55,227 nt of DNA from Parafrankia elaeagni (GTDB lineage Bacteria > Actinomycetota > Actinomycetes > Frankiales > Frankiaceae). The position numbers and the translations under genes are program-made. The DNA lies in the NCBI RefSeq assembly GCF_000374165.1, contig NZ_KB893737.1:1-55227 (forward strand), read 5' to 3'. How positions within the stretch are numbered: position 1 is the stretch's first letter; every line of letters starts with the position of its first letter. Under the pieces are notes generated by a model that ran no database searches, was not told where the DNA came from, and saw nothing but the letters and a program-made list of their open reading frames with translations. Of this stretch, positions 17,242 through 27,599 are shown in pieces.

Positions 17242-17254
<13 letters not shown>
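17228..17254. repeat. 13-bp duplication covering the UvrA-like stop
   Basis: TCACCGCGTGCCG occurs at 17228-17240 and 17242-17254, one base apart. The second copy includes the TGA of the UvrA-like gene. Confidence 0.65.
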
Positions 17255-19605
<2,351 letters not shown>

Positions 19606-19683
19606 GTCTCCATCTGTGCCCGTCGGGGAGAAAGCCCCCGCGTTCTTCAGGTCGAAGCCCTGTCCGTCAGGTGGAAGCTCGGT

Positions 19684-19756
19684 GTCTCGTCAGGGTGGGA
19701 GGTCTCGTCAGGGTGGCAGGAAGGCGGGTCAGCGCGGTTCCGGGTCAGCGCAGTTC
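19684..19756. repeat. two tandem duplications at the VOC 3' end
   Basis: An 18-bp pair (19684-19701 and 19702-19719, one mismatch) is followed by a 16-bp pair (19725-19740 and 19741-19756, one mismatch). The second 16-bp copy contains the VOC stop codon. Confidence 0.65.
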
Positions 19757-20155
19757 CTGGAGGCGGATCAGGTTACCCGCGGGGTCGCGGACAGCGCAGT
19801 CACGCACCCCGTACGGCTGCTCGGCCGGCTCCTGGACGATCTCGGCGCCGCCGGACTGCAGCTGGTCGAACGCCTTGTCCAGGTCGGCGGTGGCCAGCAG
19901 GATGCTGGCGTAGGTGCCCTTCGCCATCATCTCCGTGATGGTGCGGCGCTCGTCCTCGGTGATGCCGGGGTCGACAGCCGGCGGGTGCAGCACGATGGAC
20001 GTCCCCGGCTTCCCGGCGGGGCCGACGGTGATCCAGCGCAGGCCCGAGTAGCCGACGTCGTTGCGGACCTCGAAACCGAGAACGTCCCGGTAGAAGGCGA
20101 GGGAGGCCTCGGGGTCGTCGTGCGGGAGGAAGGTCGAGTGAATGGCGATGTCCAT
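19745..20155 (-). CDS. VOC (glyoxalase/bleomycin resistance) family protein
   Basis: 136 residues with the two beta-alpha-beta-beta-beta modules of the VOC fold: FLPHDDPEASLAFYRDVLGFEV, then a second module (LLATADLDKAFDQLQSGGAE) and the ending VRDCAVRDPAGNLIRLQEL with the usual metal Glu. Members are glyoxalases, dioxygenases or drug-binding resistance proteins. ATG 20155 follows the AraC stop by 5 bases, so it is cotranscribed. Exact function unknown; the operon suggests stress or toxin handling. Confidence 0.9.
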   Translation of the reverse strand: MDIAIHSTFLPHDDPEASLAFYRDVLGFEVRNDVGYSGLRWITVGPAGKPGTSIVLHPPAVDPGITEDERRTITEMMAKGTYASILLATADLDKAFDQLQSGGAEIVQEPAEQPYGVRDCAVRDPAGNLIRLQELR

Positions 20156-20160
20156 GGCCG

Positions 20161-20667
20161 TCACGCTACGTGCGGCCCCGTCACCGCCGCTTCTCGATTC
20201 CTGACCGGTCTGGCGCCCCGGACCGGCCTGGTGACCTGCTTCGCCACGCACGGCGGCATCCCCGCGGTGGCGCGGGACGCCTCCCGCCGGTAGACACTCG
20301 GCGGCACACCGACCAGCTCGGTGAACCGGGTACTGAACGTTCCGAGCGACGAGCAGCCCACCTCGAAGCACACCTCGGTCACGCTGAGATCGCCGCGGCG
20401 CAGCAACGTCATCGCCCGTTCGATCCGCCGGGTCATCAGGTAGCCGTAGGGCGACTCGCCATAGGCGCGCCGGAACTCCCGGCTGAGGTGCCCCGCCGAC
20501 ATGTGCACGCCGCGGGCGAGCGCCTCGACGTCCAGCGGACGGGCGTGCTCCCGGTCGATCCGGTCCCGGACGCGGCGCAGGCGGGCGAGGTCACGCAGAT
20601 GCCGCTCGACGGCGTTGCTGCTCGTCACCTGCGCAATCGTGCCACGCCCGCCACCGTCACCCAACAC
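20161..20667 (-). CDS. AraC-type transcriptional regulator
   Basis: 168 residues made largely of the DNA-binding part: LDVEALARGVHMSAGHLSREFRRAYGESPYGYLMTRRIERAM (first helix-turn-helix) and VTEVCFEVGCSSLGTFSTRFTELVGVPPSVYRR (second). No ligand-binding domain is apparent. It is the first gene of the AraC-VOC-UvrA unit and likely its own regulator. GTG 20667 was kept; an in-frame GTG at 20628 is an alternative. Confidence 0.9.
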   Translation of the reverse strand: MLGDGGGRGTIAQVTSSNAVERHLRDLARLRRVRDRIDREHARPLDVEALARGVHMSAGHLSREFRRAYGESPYGYLMTRRIERAMTLLRRGDLSVTEVCFEVGCSSLGTFSTRFTELVGVPPSVYRREASRATAGMPPCVAKQVTRPVRGARPVRNREAAVTGPHVA

Positions 20668-20746
20668 CGCCAGCGCCCCTGGCGCCGTATCGGCAGGGCA
20701 CCAGTCCGTGCCGGGCCTACCCGCCTCGGCGTGGAATCATGGCGCG

Positions 20747-21466
20747 GTGGCCGAACCCGCGCTGATTCTGTGGGATATAGACGCGACGCTGCTGACTGTG
20801 CGCCCGCTGGGCCAGGAGATCCATGCCGTGGCCTTCGCCGAGGTGGTCGGGCGGCCGTTGCGCGAGCGGGCAGGCACGACAGGCCGGACGGAGCGGGCCA
20901 TTCTCCTCGAGACGCTGCGGCTCAACGACGTCCCGGCCGACGAGGCGACTCTGGCCGCGCTGTACGACGCGATGGGGCGGGTGGCCCGGTCGGTCGAGGG
21001 GCGGATGCGGGAGATCGGGCGGCCGATGCCGGGCGCGGCGGAGGCGGTCGCGAGCTTCGCGGTCGCCGGCGCGGTCCAGTCGGTGGTGACCGGTAACCTC
21101 CGGTCTGTCACCGAGTCGAAGCTGCGCGCGCTGGGGCTGACCGACCATCTCGACCTGGCCGTCGGCGGTTACGGCGACGACAGCCACGACCGGGCGGAGC
21201 TCGTCCGGCGGGCGGTCTCGCGGGCCGGGGCCGTCTACGTGCGGGTGTTCGCGCCCGCCCGGGTCGTCGTCATCGGGGATACGCCGTACGACGTGCAGGG
21301 CGCACGCGACGCGGGGGCCCGGTCGGTCGCGGTGGCGACGGGTGGGACCACGGTGTCCGAGCTGGCCGCCGCCGGCGCCGACGCGGTCCTGCCGGATCTG
21401 ACCGATGTCGCCGCGCTGGCACAGGCGGCGTTCGGCGCCGTCGGGACCGACAGCTCACCGGTGTAG
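20747..21466 (+). CDS. HAD-superfamily hydrolase (phosphatase-like)
   Basis: 239 residues from GTG 20747. Motif I is WDIDATLL (nucleophile Asp, DxDxT), the helical cap follows, motif II is SVVTGN, and motif IV is VVIGDTPYDVQGARDAG, matching phosphoglycolate phosphatase-like HADs. The substrate is unknown. An N-terminal extension to 20501 overlaps the divergent AraC gene and was rejected. It precedes the 877-residue gene by 19 bases and may be cotranscribed with it. Confidence 0.88.
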   Translation: MAEPALILWDIDATLLTVRPLGQEIHAVAFAEVVGRPLRERAGTTGRTERAILLETLRLNDVPADEATLAALYDAMGRVARSVEGRMREIGRPMPGAAEAVASFAVAGAVQSVVTGNLRSVTESKLRALGLTDHLDLAVGGYGDDSHDRAELVRRAVSRAGAVYVRVFAPARVVVIGDTPYDVQGARDAGARSVAVATGGTTVSELAAAGADAVLPDLTDVAALAQAAFGAVGTDSSPV

Positions 21467-21485
21467 TTGAGACGGGACGGGGCAG

Positions 21486-24119
21486 ATGCAGGGATTCCAG
21501 GGCCCGCCCGGCCAGGGGCTGCCCGGCCAGGGGCTGCCCGGCCAGGGGCCGGGCGCGGGTCGGGCCGGGCGGCTGGCCGGGCGGCTTCCGATCGGGGCGC
21601 CCGCAGCGCCGGCGCCCCCGCCGCCGGTCCAGGGCCGGATCGTGTTCGACAGCGCCTGGTTCCCGCTGCGGGAGCACGCATCCAGTGGTTTCTCCCTGAT
21701 GGGAAGCCGCCGAGTACTGATCACCGACCATCCGGCGGTGTACGTCCACGAGACGAGCGTGCTCGGCGCAGGTGCCGTCTGCGCGCTTGAACCAGCCGTC
21801 GACCCGGACGTGACCGTCGAGCTCGTCGCGTACAGCAGCCGCCTCGTCGTCGACCTACGGCTTCCCGCGGGGCGGACGCTGAGCGCGTCCACGCCCGGTC
21901 CGCTGCCGCCTGAGGCGCTTGCCACCCTCACCGGCCTGCACGGCCGGCTGTTGCCGGATGCCGTGTCGACGACGTTCGTCAGCCCGTGCGCGGTGTCGGT
22001 GACGCCGCTGTTCGAGGATGACCCTGTTGCCGCACCGGCCGGGCCCGGGCCGGTCACCGCCACCACTGCCATGACCGCCGCCGCTGGCTCGACGGCCGTC
22101 GCCCCCGCCGCGGCGCCGGAGCTGACGGCGTACGTCGTGGTGCGCGGTGGGCGGCTGGAGCTGCGGTCCCGCGGGCGGACGCTGGTCGAGTGGCCCCGGA
22201 ACCGGATCGAACTGAGCGCCGCCGGCCCGGCGGCCGCGCAGCTGCGGGGCGGCGCCGTCCTCGACGGCCGTTTCCTCACCGGCGCGATCCTGCACCTGGT
22301 CACCCCGCAGGTGCTGCACGCCTTCCTGAGTGCGACGGCGCCCACTCCCGGGTCCGCCACCTCGGTCTCCGCCGGCGGGACGGCGCCCGGGCCCACGGTG
22401 GTTCCCGGGGGTGGACCGGTGGCCCTGACGAAGCCCGGTGACGCCGGGGCCACGGCACTGCCGCCGACCGCCGACACCGCCAGCAGCGGCCCGAGCGGCG
22501 TTGCTGGCGACGTCGGCGCGGTGGTGGCCACGGCAGGTATCGCCGGCGCCGGCGCACCCGGAACATCAGCCCCCGGAACCTCAGCCGGCGGAACCTCAGC
22601 CGGCGGAACCTCCGCCGTCGGGACGTCCGCGCCGGTCTCCGCGCGGGGCGTGGCGGGCAGCTCCGAGACGGCCCGGCTCGACTGCGTGCTCCACGACACC
22701 ACCCTGGAGCTGCAGGAGCTGCACAGCTCCCAGGTGGTGGCCCGCTTCGACCTGGTGGACCCGCGGCTTCGGGTCGCCGGCTCCGCCGAGCGGTTCGTGA
22801 TCTTCGACCCGGACCAGGGCCCGGTGACGGTGCAGAGCGAGTCGGCGGTGTTCGGGCGGCGCCTGCACCAGCATCCGGCGCTGCGCACCGCCGCGGAGCT
22901 GACGCTGGCCGAGGGCCCCTACCCGGCCGAGCTGGCGGACGGGCGCCCGGTCGCCTGCGCGGTGGCGGCGGACGCACTACGGGTCCGTGGCCCCGGCGTG
23001 GACCTGCTGCTGCCGCACACCGACCTGCGGCTGGTCGACGGGACGTCCACCGAGTCGCGCGCGGAACTGCGGGTGGCCACCGCAGCGGCGGAGACGACGA
23101 TCGTGGGGCAGCTGGAACTGGTACGGGCGGTCCACACCGAGATCGTCGCCGGCCGGCACGCGCTGGCGGACCCGCGCGACATCCCTGACATGCTGCGCGC
23201 GGCGGTCGGGCTGGAGGAGGACTACTTCCTCTACACGATCTTCGGGCCCTTCTACGAGCTGCACTCCGCCCTGCTCGGCAGCGCCGGCGCGGGCGTGGAT
23301 GTCAGCAGTGGTGGTGGCGGCGGTGGTGGTGGTGGCAGTGCTGGAGCGGGGCTGGGTGGGCGGGTGCCGCTGCCGGCGGATGACGAGAGCCGGGCACGGA
23401 CGGCCGCGATGCTCGCCGAGGGCCTGGTCGAGCTGCAGCGGCACCTCGACCAGGTCGGATCCGTCCTGCCTGCGTTCGTCCGGCACCGGGACGCCCGGCT
23501 GTTGGAGCCGCTGACCGGCGGGCGGGAGCCGGCCTGGCTGAAGGCGCAGGAGACCCGGCTGCGCTCCGCGCTGGCTCCGGCGCAGCGGGCCGCCGCCGAA
23601 ACCGGCCAGCTGGCGGCGCAGGTCGCGCGACTGTTCGACCTCGACCCGGCGGCGCTTCCACGGCCCGACTACACCAGCGCGGCGGTGTCACTCGGCGTCG
23701 CCGCCCTGCTGAATCCGGTGTTCCTGGTTTCGGGTGCCAGCCAGGTCTACACCCGTTACGCGCAGGGCGAGAAGCGCACTGCCGCGGTAGGGGCACAGTC
23801 GGCGCGCGGGTGGGCCACGGTGCTCGACCGGTGGAACACCCTGGTGACGACCACACTGCCAGTGCTGGGTTACGTCCTCACCGAGAACCTGTTCGCGCTG
23901 CGGTGGGAGACGGCGCGCCGGCTCGCCCAGGAGCTGCGCGGCGCACCCGCCGACAGCCGGGAGGCGGTCCTGCGCGGCGTCGGGCGGCGGCTCGCCCGGC
24001 TGGACGTCCTGCGGCGCTACCCGGCGAACGCCGGGATCCGGGTGGGCCGGGGCGCGATCGCCGACCATGTGCGCGCCGCCCGGGACGCCGTCAGCACTCC
24101 CCGGTTCGCCGACTTCTGA
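21486..24119 (+). CDS. large protein of unknown function with low-complexity linkers
   Basis: 877 residues; I do not recognise it. An N-terminal Gly/Pro/Gln-rich stretch (GLPGQ repeated, from a DNA repeat) precedes a beta-rich part with RIVFDSAWFPL and RRVLITDHPAVYVHETSVLG. Two more beta-type segments, ELTAYVVVRGGRLELRSRGRTLVEW and LDCVLHDTTLELQELHSSQVVARFD, look alike and may be repeats of one fold. A linker of GTSAxGTSA repeats (15-bp DNA units near 22555-22625) and a poly-Gly run split it. The last third is helical, with FLYTIFGPFYELHSALLG and ALLNPVFLVSGASQVYTRYAQGEKR. No signal peptide. It sits between the HAD gene and the His/Asp-rich gene. Confidence 0.75.
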   Translation: MQGFQGPPGQGLPGQGLPGQGPGAGRAGRLAGRLPIGAPAAPAPPPPVQGRIVFDSAWFPLREHASSGFSLMGSRRVLITDHPAVYVHETSVLGAGAVCALEPAVDPDVTVELVAYSSRLVVDLRLPAGRTLSASTPGPLPPEALATLTGLHGRLLPDAVSTTFVSPCAVSVTPLFEDDPVAAPAGPGPVTATTAMTAAAGSTAVAPAAAPELTAYVVVRGGRLELRSRGRTLVEWPRNRIELSAAGPAAAQLRGGAVLDGRFLTGAILHLVTPQVLHAFLSATAPTPGSATSVSAGGTAPGPTVVPGGGPVALTKPGDAGATALPPTADTASSGPSGVAGDVGAVVATAGIAGAGAPGTSAPGTSAGGTSAGGTSAVGTSAPVSARGVAGSSETARLDCVLHDTTLELQELHSSQVVARFDLVDPRLRVAGSAERFVIFDPDQGPVTVQSESAVFGRRLHQHPALRTAAELTLAEGPYPAELADGRPVACAVAADALRVRGPGVDLLLPHTDLRLVDGTSTESRAELRVATAAAETTIVGQLELVRAVHTEIVAGRHALADPRDIPDMLRAAVGLEEDYFLYTIFGPFYELHSALLGSAGAGVDVSSGGGGGGGGGSAGAGLGGRVPLPADDESRARTAAMLAEGLVELQRHLDQVGSVLPAFVRHRDARLLEPLTGGREPAWLKAQETRLRSALAPAQRAAAETGQLAAQVARLFDLDPAALPRPDYTSAAVSLGVAALLNPVFLVSGASQVYTRYAQGEKRTAAVGAQSARGWATVLDRWNTLVTTTLPVLGYVLTENLFALRWETARRLAQELRGAPADSREAVLRGVGRRLARLDVLRRYPANAGIRVGRGAIADHVRAARDAVSTPRFADF

Positions 24120-24136
24120 CCGCGGAGGCAGCGGAC

Positions 24137-24712
24137 ATGTCGATTTTCAGCAGTCAGTTCGACCGGGCCCGCCCGCACGTCGACACCTACGCCGGGCCGC
24201 ACGACGACCCCGGGCTGCCCCCGGCCCGGCACGCCGACGACCCGGCCGCCGACCACACCGACGCCCATCACGGGTGGGGCGAGGGCTGGGACGGCGGCTG
24301 GGACGGCGACCCGCACACCGGCCCGGCGCACGAGTCGAACGCCGGTGCGGCCATGGTCTCGGACGGCCACGCCGCGAGCGCTACCGACGCCGGCGACCAC
24401 GATGGCGCCGGCGACCACGAGAAGCACCGGGAGTCGGACGGGACGAAGGCCGCCGACGATCACGAGCACAGCGTCAGGCACGGCGGCGACGGCACTCCTG
24501 ACGAGGGCAAGAACCGCGATGACCAGGCAGACCCGGGCCTCGGGCACGACGACCCCGCCGCCACCGAGGATGGTTATCCCGGGTTCGACGACCCGACGGA
24601 GAACGACCGTGAGTTCGGATCTGACCACGACCACGCGGCCGTCCATGACGCCTACCACGACGTCCAGGCGTACCCGGACGATCTCGCCGGTGGCCCGGAC
24701 ACGGTGATCTGA
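24137..24712 (+). CDS. His/Asp-rich acidic protein, function unknown
   Basis: 191 residues, highly acidic and rich in His, Asp and Gly, e.g. DHTDAHHGWGEGWDGGWDG, AGDHDGAGDHEKH, GSDHDHAAVHDAYHDVQ. Probably disordered and able to bind metals; that is inference. The start ATG 24137 has GGAGG about 9 bases upstream, only 17 bases after the 877-residue gene, so both are likely one transcript. The N-terminal SIFSSQFDR and C-terminal Tyr-Pro-Asp-Asp segments are less repetitive. No family recognised. Confidence 0.7.
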   Translation: MSIFSSQFDRARPHVDTYAGPHDDPGLPPARHADDPAADHTDAHHGWGEGWDGGWDGDPHTGPAHESNAGAAMVSDGHAASATDAGDHDGAGDHEKHRESDGTKAADDHEHSVRHGGDGTPDEGKNRDDQADPGLGHDDPAATEDGYPGFDDPTENDREFGSDHDHAAVHDAYHDVQAYPDDLAGGPDTVI

Positions 24713-24748
24713 GACAGGGTCTCGCGGACGGGGCTGCTGCCACCGCGC

Positions 24749-24765
24749 CCGGCCACCACGGCCGG
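24749..24765. terminator. hairpin between convergent genes
   Basis: CCGGCC-ACCAC-GGCCGG between the ends of the His/Asp-rich gene and the reductase gene; likely a shared terminator. Confidence 0.45.
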
Positions 24766-24803
24766 CAGGACGCCTGCACCGGCCCGTTCGGCCGCCCACC
24801 CGC

Positions 24804-25838
24804 TCAGCCGCGCCCGGGGACCGCGCCGCTCGCGATGAGTGACTCGGCGGTCTCGACGATGGTGGTCCGCACGTCGCGGGTGATCCAGCCCAGTTCGGCG
24901 CGAACACGGGCGGACGAGGTGCGGGCCGGTGTGTCGAGGAGTGGTAGCGCGAGTCGCAGGGTGGGGTTGACCCGCGAGCCGAGCCGGACAGTCCAGCTGG
25001 GGATCGGCCGCTCCGGGACGCGGAAGCCGCGGGGGTTGTACTCGCGGGCGAGAGTCCGCGCGATGTCCGCGAGCCAGATGGCCTCGGTCGCCAGGATGTA
25101 GCGGCGGCCGGCGGCCTCCGGCGTCTGAAGCGCCAGTCGGTGTGCGGCGGCCACGTCGCGCACGTCCACGGGGGCGAAGCCGAGCCGAGGCAGCGCCGGC
25201 AGTTGCCGGGTGAGCAGTTGCCGCACGACGTCGACCGAGACGTTGACCTCCGGGCCATGGACCGGGCCGAGGATGAGGCCCGGGTTGAGTACGACGAGTT
25301 CCAGCCCGAGTCGTTCGGCCTCCGCCCAGGCGGCCCGTTCGGCCAGCGTCTTGCTCTTGGCGTATGGCTCGCAGCGTTCGACGACCGACCAGTCGTCCTC
25401 GGTGCACTCCCGCCCGCCGGACATGTCGTGCCCGCTGCGAACGGCCTCGACCGACGAGGTCAGCGCGACCCGCCGCACTCCGGCCCGGCCCGCGGCCCGG
25501 AGCACACGCAGGGTGCCGTCGACCGCGGGACGGATCAGTTCCTCCTCGTCGCGGGGACGGTACTTCGGTGCCGGCGACGCGACGTGCTCGATGACCTCGA
25601 CGCCGTCGACGGCGGCGTCCCAGCCGGGGTCCTCGAGCAGCGAGGCCGGGACGAGCTCGAGCCGCCCTCCGGTCCGCTGTGCGGCGGCGCGCAGGTGGTC
25701 GACGGGTGCCCGTGACAGGTCGCGGACCGTGCCACGGACGTCGAAGCCGTGGTCGAGCAGGTCGATCGCGCAGTGGCCGGCGACGAAGCCAGTCACGCCG
25801 ACTCGGGCGTCGACCCCGGTGGGCGGCCCTACCACCAC
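24804..25838 (-). CDS. NAD(P)-dependent epimerase/reductase (dihydroflavonol reductase-like)
   Basis: 344 residues. The cofactor loop is GVTGFVAGH (GxxGxxG kept) close to the N-terminus, followed by HVASPAPKY, SSVEAVRSG, catalytic YAKSK (YxxxK), NPGLILGP and VDVRDVAAAH. This is the extended SDR subgroup of dihydroflavonol/cinnamoyl reductases acting on aldehydes or ketones. Because the cofactor motif begins at about residue 12, the protein must start at the GTG codons 25838/25835, within the divergent TetR gene. The tail VETAESLIASG is normal for the group. Confidence 0.88.
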   Translation of the reverse strand: MVVGPPTGVDARVGVTGFVAGHCAIDLLDHGFDVRGTVRDLSRAPVDHLRAAAQRTGGRLELVPASLLEDPGWDAAVDGVEVIEHVASPAPKYRPRDEEELIRPAVDGTLRVLRAAGRAGVRRVALTSSVEAVRSGHDMSGGRECTEDDWSVVERCEPYAKSKTLAERAAWAEAERLGLELVVLNPGLILGPVHGPEVNVSVDVVRQLLTRQLPALPRLGFAPVDVRDVAAAHRLALQTPEAAGRRYILATEAIWLADIARTLAREYNPRGFRVPERPIPSWTVRLGSRVNPTLRLALPLLDTPARTSSARVRAELGWITRDVRTTIVETAESLIASGAVPGRG

Positions 25839-26432
25839 GGCGCGCTACGCGCGCGACTCCTCGCCGCCGGTCTGGACCTGGTGGCGGTGGAAGGTGTCGG
25901 GGCGCTGAGCCTGCGCAGGCTCGCCCGGGAGGTCGGAGTCAGCTCGGGCGCTCCGTACCATCATTTTCCCGACCGGGCTGCGCTGTTCGCGGCGATTGTC
26001 GTGGACGGGCACGACCTGCTGTTCACTCGGCTCGACGCCGCGCGGGCCGGCAGCTCCGACGCCGTCGCCACCCTGCGTGAACTGCTCGTGGCCTACGCCG
26101 GTTTCGCCGCCGATCATCCAGCGCACATGCGCGTGATGCTGCGCCCCGAACTCGCCGAACCGGCCGCGCATCCGGAGGTGACGGCGGCAGGAGTGCGCCC
26201 GATCGAGTTGCTACGGTCGGCTGTTCTGGCCGCACAGGACGAAGGCGCCGTTCCTCCCGGCGACCCGGAGCCCGTGCTGCACATGTTCTGGTCGCTGGCG
26301 GTCGGCTACGTGACGCTGTGGCTCGACGGCCCGGTCGAGGCCCGTTGCGCTGTTCTCGGCACGACGCCCGACGCGATGATCCGCCGCGTTGCGTCGGCCG
26401 TCGAGGAACTGCTGCGACGACCGCCCGCCTAG
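25773..26432 (+). CDS. TetR-family repressor, divergent from and overlapping the reductase
   Basis: 219 residues. The helix-turn-helix is typical: YHHGALRARLLAAGLDLVAVEG, LSLRRLAREVGVSSGAPYHHF, then FAAIVVDGHDLL. The C-terminal TetR_C region, DHPAHMRVMLRPEL, fits the common WHG-like class. The motif begins at about 25830, so the protein must start upstream; GTG 25773 is chosen (GTG 25749 possible). Either way it overlaps the 5' end of the divergent reductase by over 60 bases. Probably represses that gene; the ligand is unknown. Confidence 0.9.
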   Translation: MAGDEASHADSGVDPGGRPYHHGALRARLLAAGLDLVAVEGVGALSLRRLAREVGVSSGAPYHHFPDRAALFAAIVVDGHDLLFTRLDAARAGSSDAVATLRELLVAYAGFAADHPAHMRVMLRPELAEPAAHPEVTAAGVRPIELLRSAVLAAQDEGAVPPGDPEPVLHMFWSLAVGYVTLWLDGPVEARCAVLGTTPDAMIRRVASAVEELLRRPPA

Positions 26433-26433
26433 A

Positions 26434-26459
26434 GCCGTGACCACGGCCACGGTCACGGC
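26434..26459. terminator. bidirectional hairpin between TetR and aldo/keto reductase genes
   Basis: Perfect 9-bp arms GCCGTGACC and GGTCACGGC with an 8-base loop directly after the TetR stop. Its position between convergent genes suits a terminator for both. Confidence 0.7.
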
Positions 26460-26470
26460 ATCGGCACTGA

Positions 26471-27472
26471 TCAGTTCTGGGCCGGACGGCGCCGGGGCGG
26501 CACCGAGATCCCCGCGACGGGGCGGGTACGGTACGGCGCCTCCAGGCGGGCGACCTCCTCGTCGGTGAGCAGGAGGTCGAGCGCGGCGACGGCCTCGTCG
26601 AGATGGTGGGGCTTCGTCGCGCCGACGATCGGTGCGACGACGACGGGGTTGCGCGCGACCCAGGCCAGTGCCACCTGGGCCCGGCTCACACCGCGCTCGG
26701 CGGCGATCTTCGCGACCTCGTCGACGATGTGCCGGTCGTCATCCTGATAGAGCGCCCTGGCGAAGTTGTCGGTCTCGGTGCGAGTGGTGGCGGTGTCCCA
26801 GTCGCGGGTGAGAAGGCCACGTGCCAGCGGGCTCCAGGGAATCACTCCGATTCCCTGGTCGGCGCACAGCGGGAGCATCTCCCGCTCTTCCTCCCGATAC
26901 ACCAGGTTGTAGTGGTTCTGCATCGCGACGAAACGTGTCCACCCGTGGCGCTCGGCGGTGAACAACGCCTTCGCGAACTGCCACGCGTGCATCGACGAGG
27001 CGCCGATGTACCGGGCCTTTCCGGCACGGACGACGTCGTGCAGGGCCTCCAGAGTCTCCTCCAGCGGCGTCGAGTCGTCCCAGCGGTGGATCTGGTAGAG
27101 GTCGACGTAGTCGGTGCCGAGGCGGCGCAGGCTCGCGTCGATCTCCGTCATGATGACCTTGCGCGAAAGGCCGCCGCCGTTGGCACCGGAACGCATCCGC
27201 CCCTGGACCTTCGTGGCGATGACAACCTCGTCACGCCGCGCGAGATCCTTCAGTGCCCGGCCGGTGATCTCCTCACTGCGACCCAGAGAATAGACGTTCG
27301 CGGTGTCGAAGAAGGTGACGCCCGCCTCGACGGCACGCTGGAAGAAAGGCCGGGATGCCTCCTCGTCCAGGGACCACGGGTGCGTCCCCTTCCCGGGCGT
27401 TCCGTAGCTCATGCAGCCCAGGCAGATCCGGGAGACTTCCAGACCGGTCGACCCCAGCTTCACGTACTCCAC
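26471..27472 (-). CDS. aldo/keto reductase
   Basis: 333 residues from GTG 27472, giving EYVKLGSTGLEVSRICLGCM at the N-terminus, the usual family start. Catalytic residues are visible: FFDTANVYSLGRSEE (Asp and Tyr), VVIATKVQG (Lys), and YQIHRWD (His). GASSM and the NHYNLV segment match the YghZ/PLP-like AKR group. Reduces carbonyls with NADPH; substrate unknown. The C-terminal coenzyme loop is APIVGATKPHHLDE. A longer reading to 27673 has no family support. Confidence 0.93.
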   Translation of the reverse strand: MEYVKLGSTGLEVSRICLGCMSYGTPGKGTHPWSLDEEASRPFFQRAVEAGVTFFDTANVYSLGRSEEITGRALKDLARRDEVVIATKVQGRMRSGANGGGLSRKVIMTEIDASLRRLGTDYVDLYQIHRWDDSTPLEETLEALHDVVRAGKARYIGASSMHAWQFAKALFTAERHGWTRFVAMQNHYNLVYREEEREMLPLCADQGIGVIPWSPLARGLLTRDWDTATTRTETDNFARALYQDDDRHIVDEVAKIAAERGVSRAQVALAWVARNPVVVAPIVGATKPHHLDEAVAALDLLLTDEEVARLEAPYRTRPVAGISVPPRRRPAQN

Positions 27473-27599
27473 GAGATCAGCGTCCTCTCCGCGACGACGG
27501 CAGGGCAGGGACCCGGCCATCACTCTGCCACGAGCTGCCGACAGGACGGGCCGGCTGTCTGCCGCGCACCCGGGCGTTCCGATGGCTCCGCGCCGCCGG

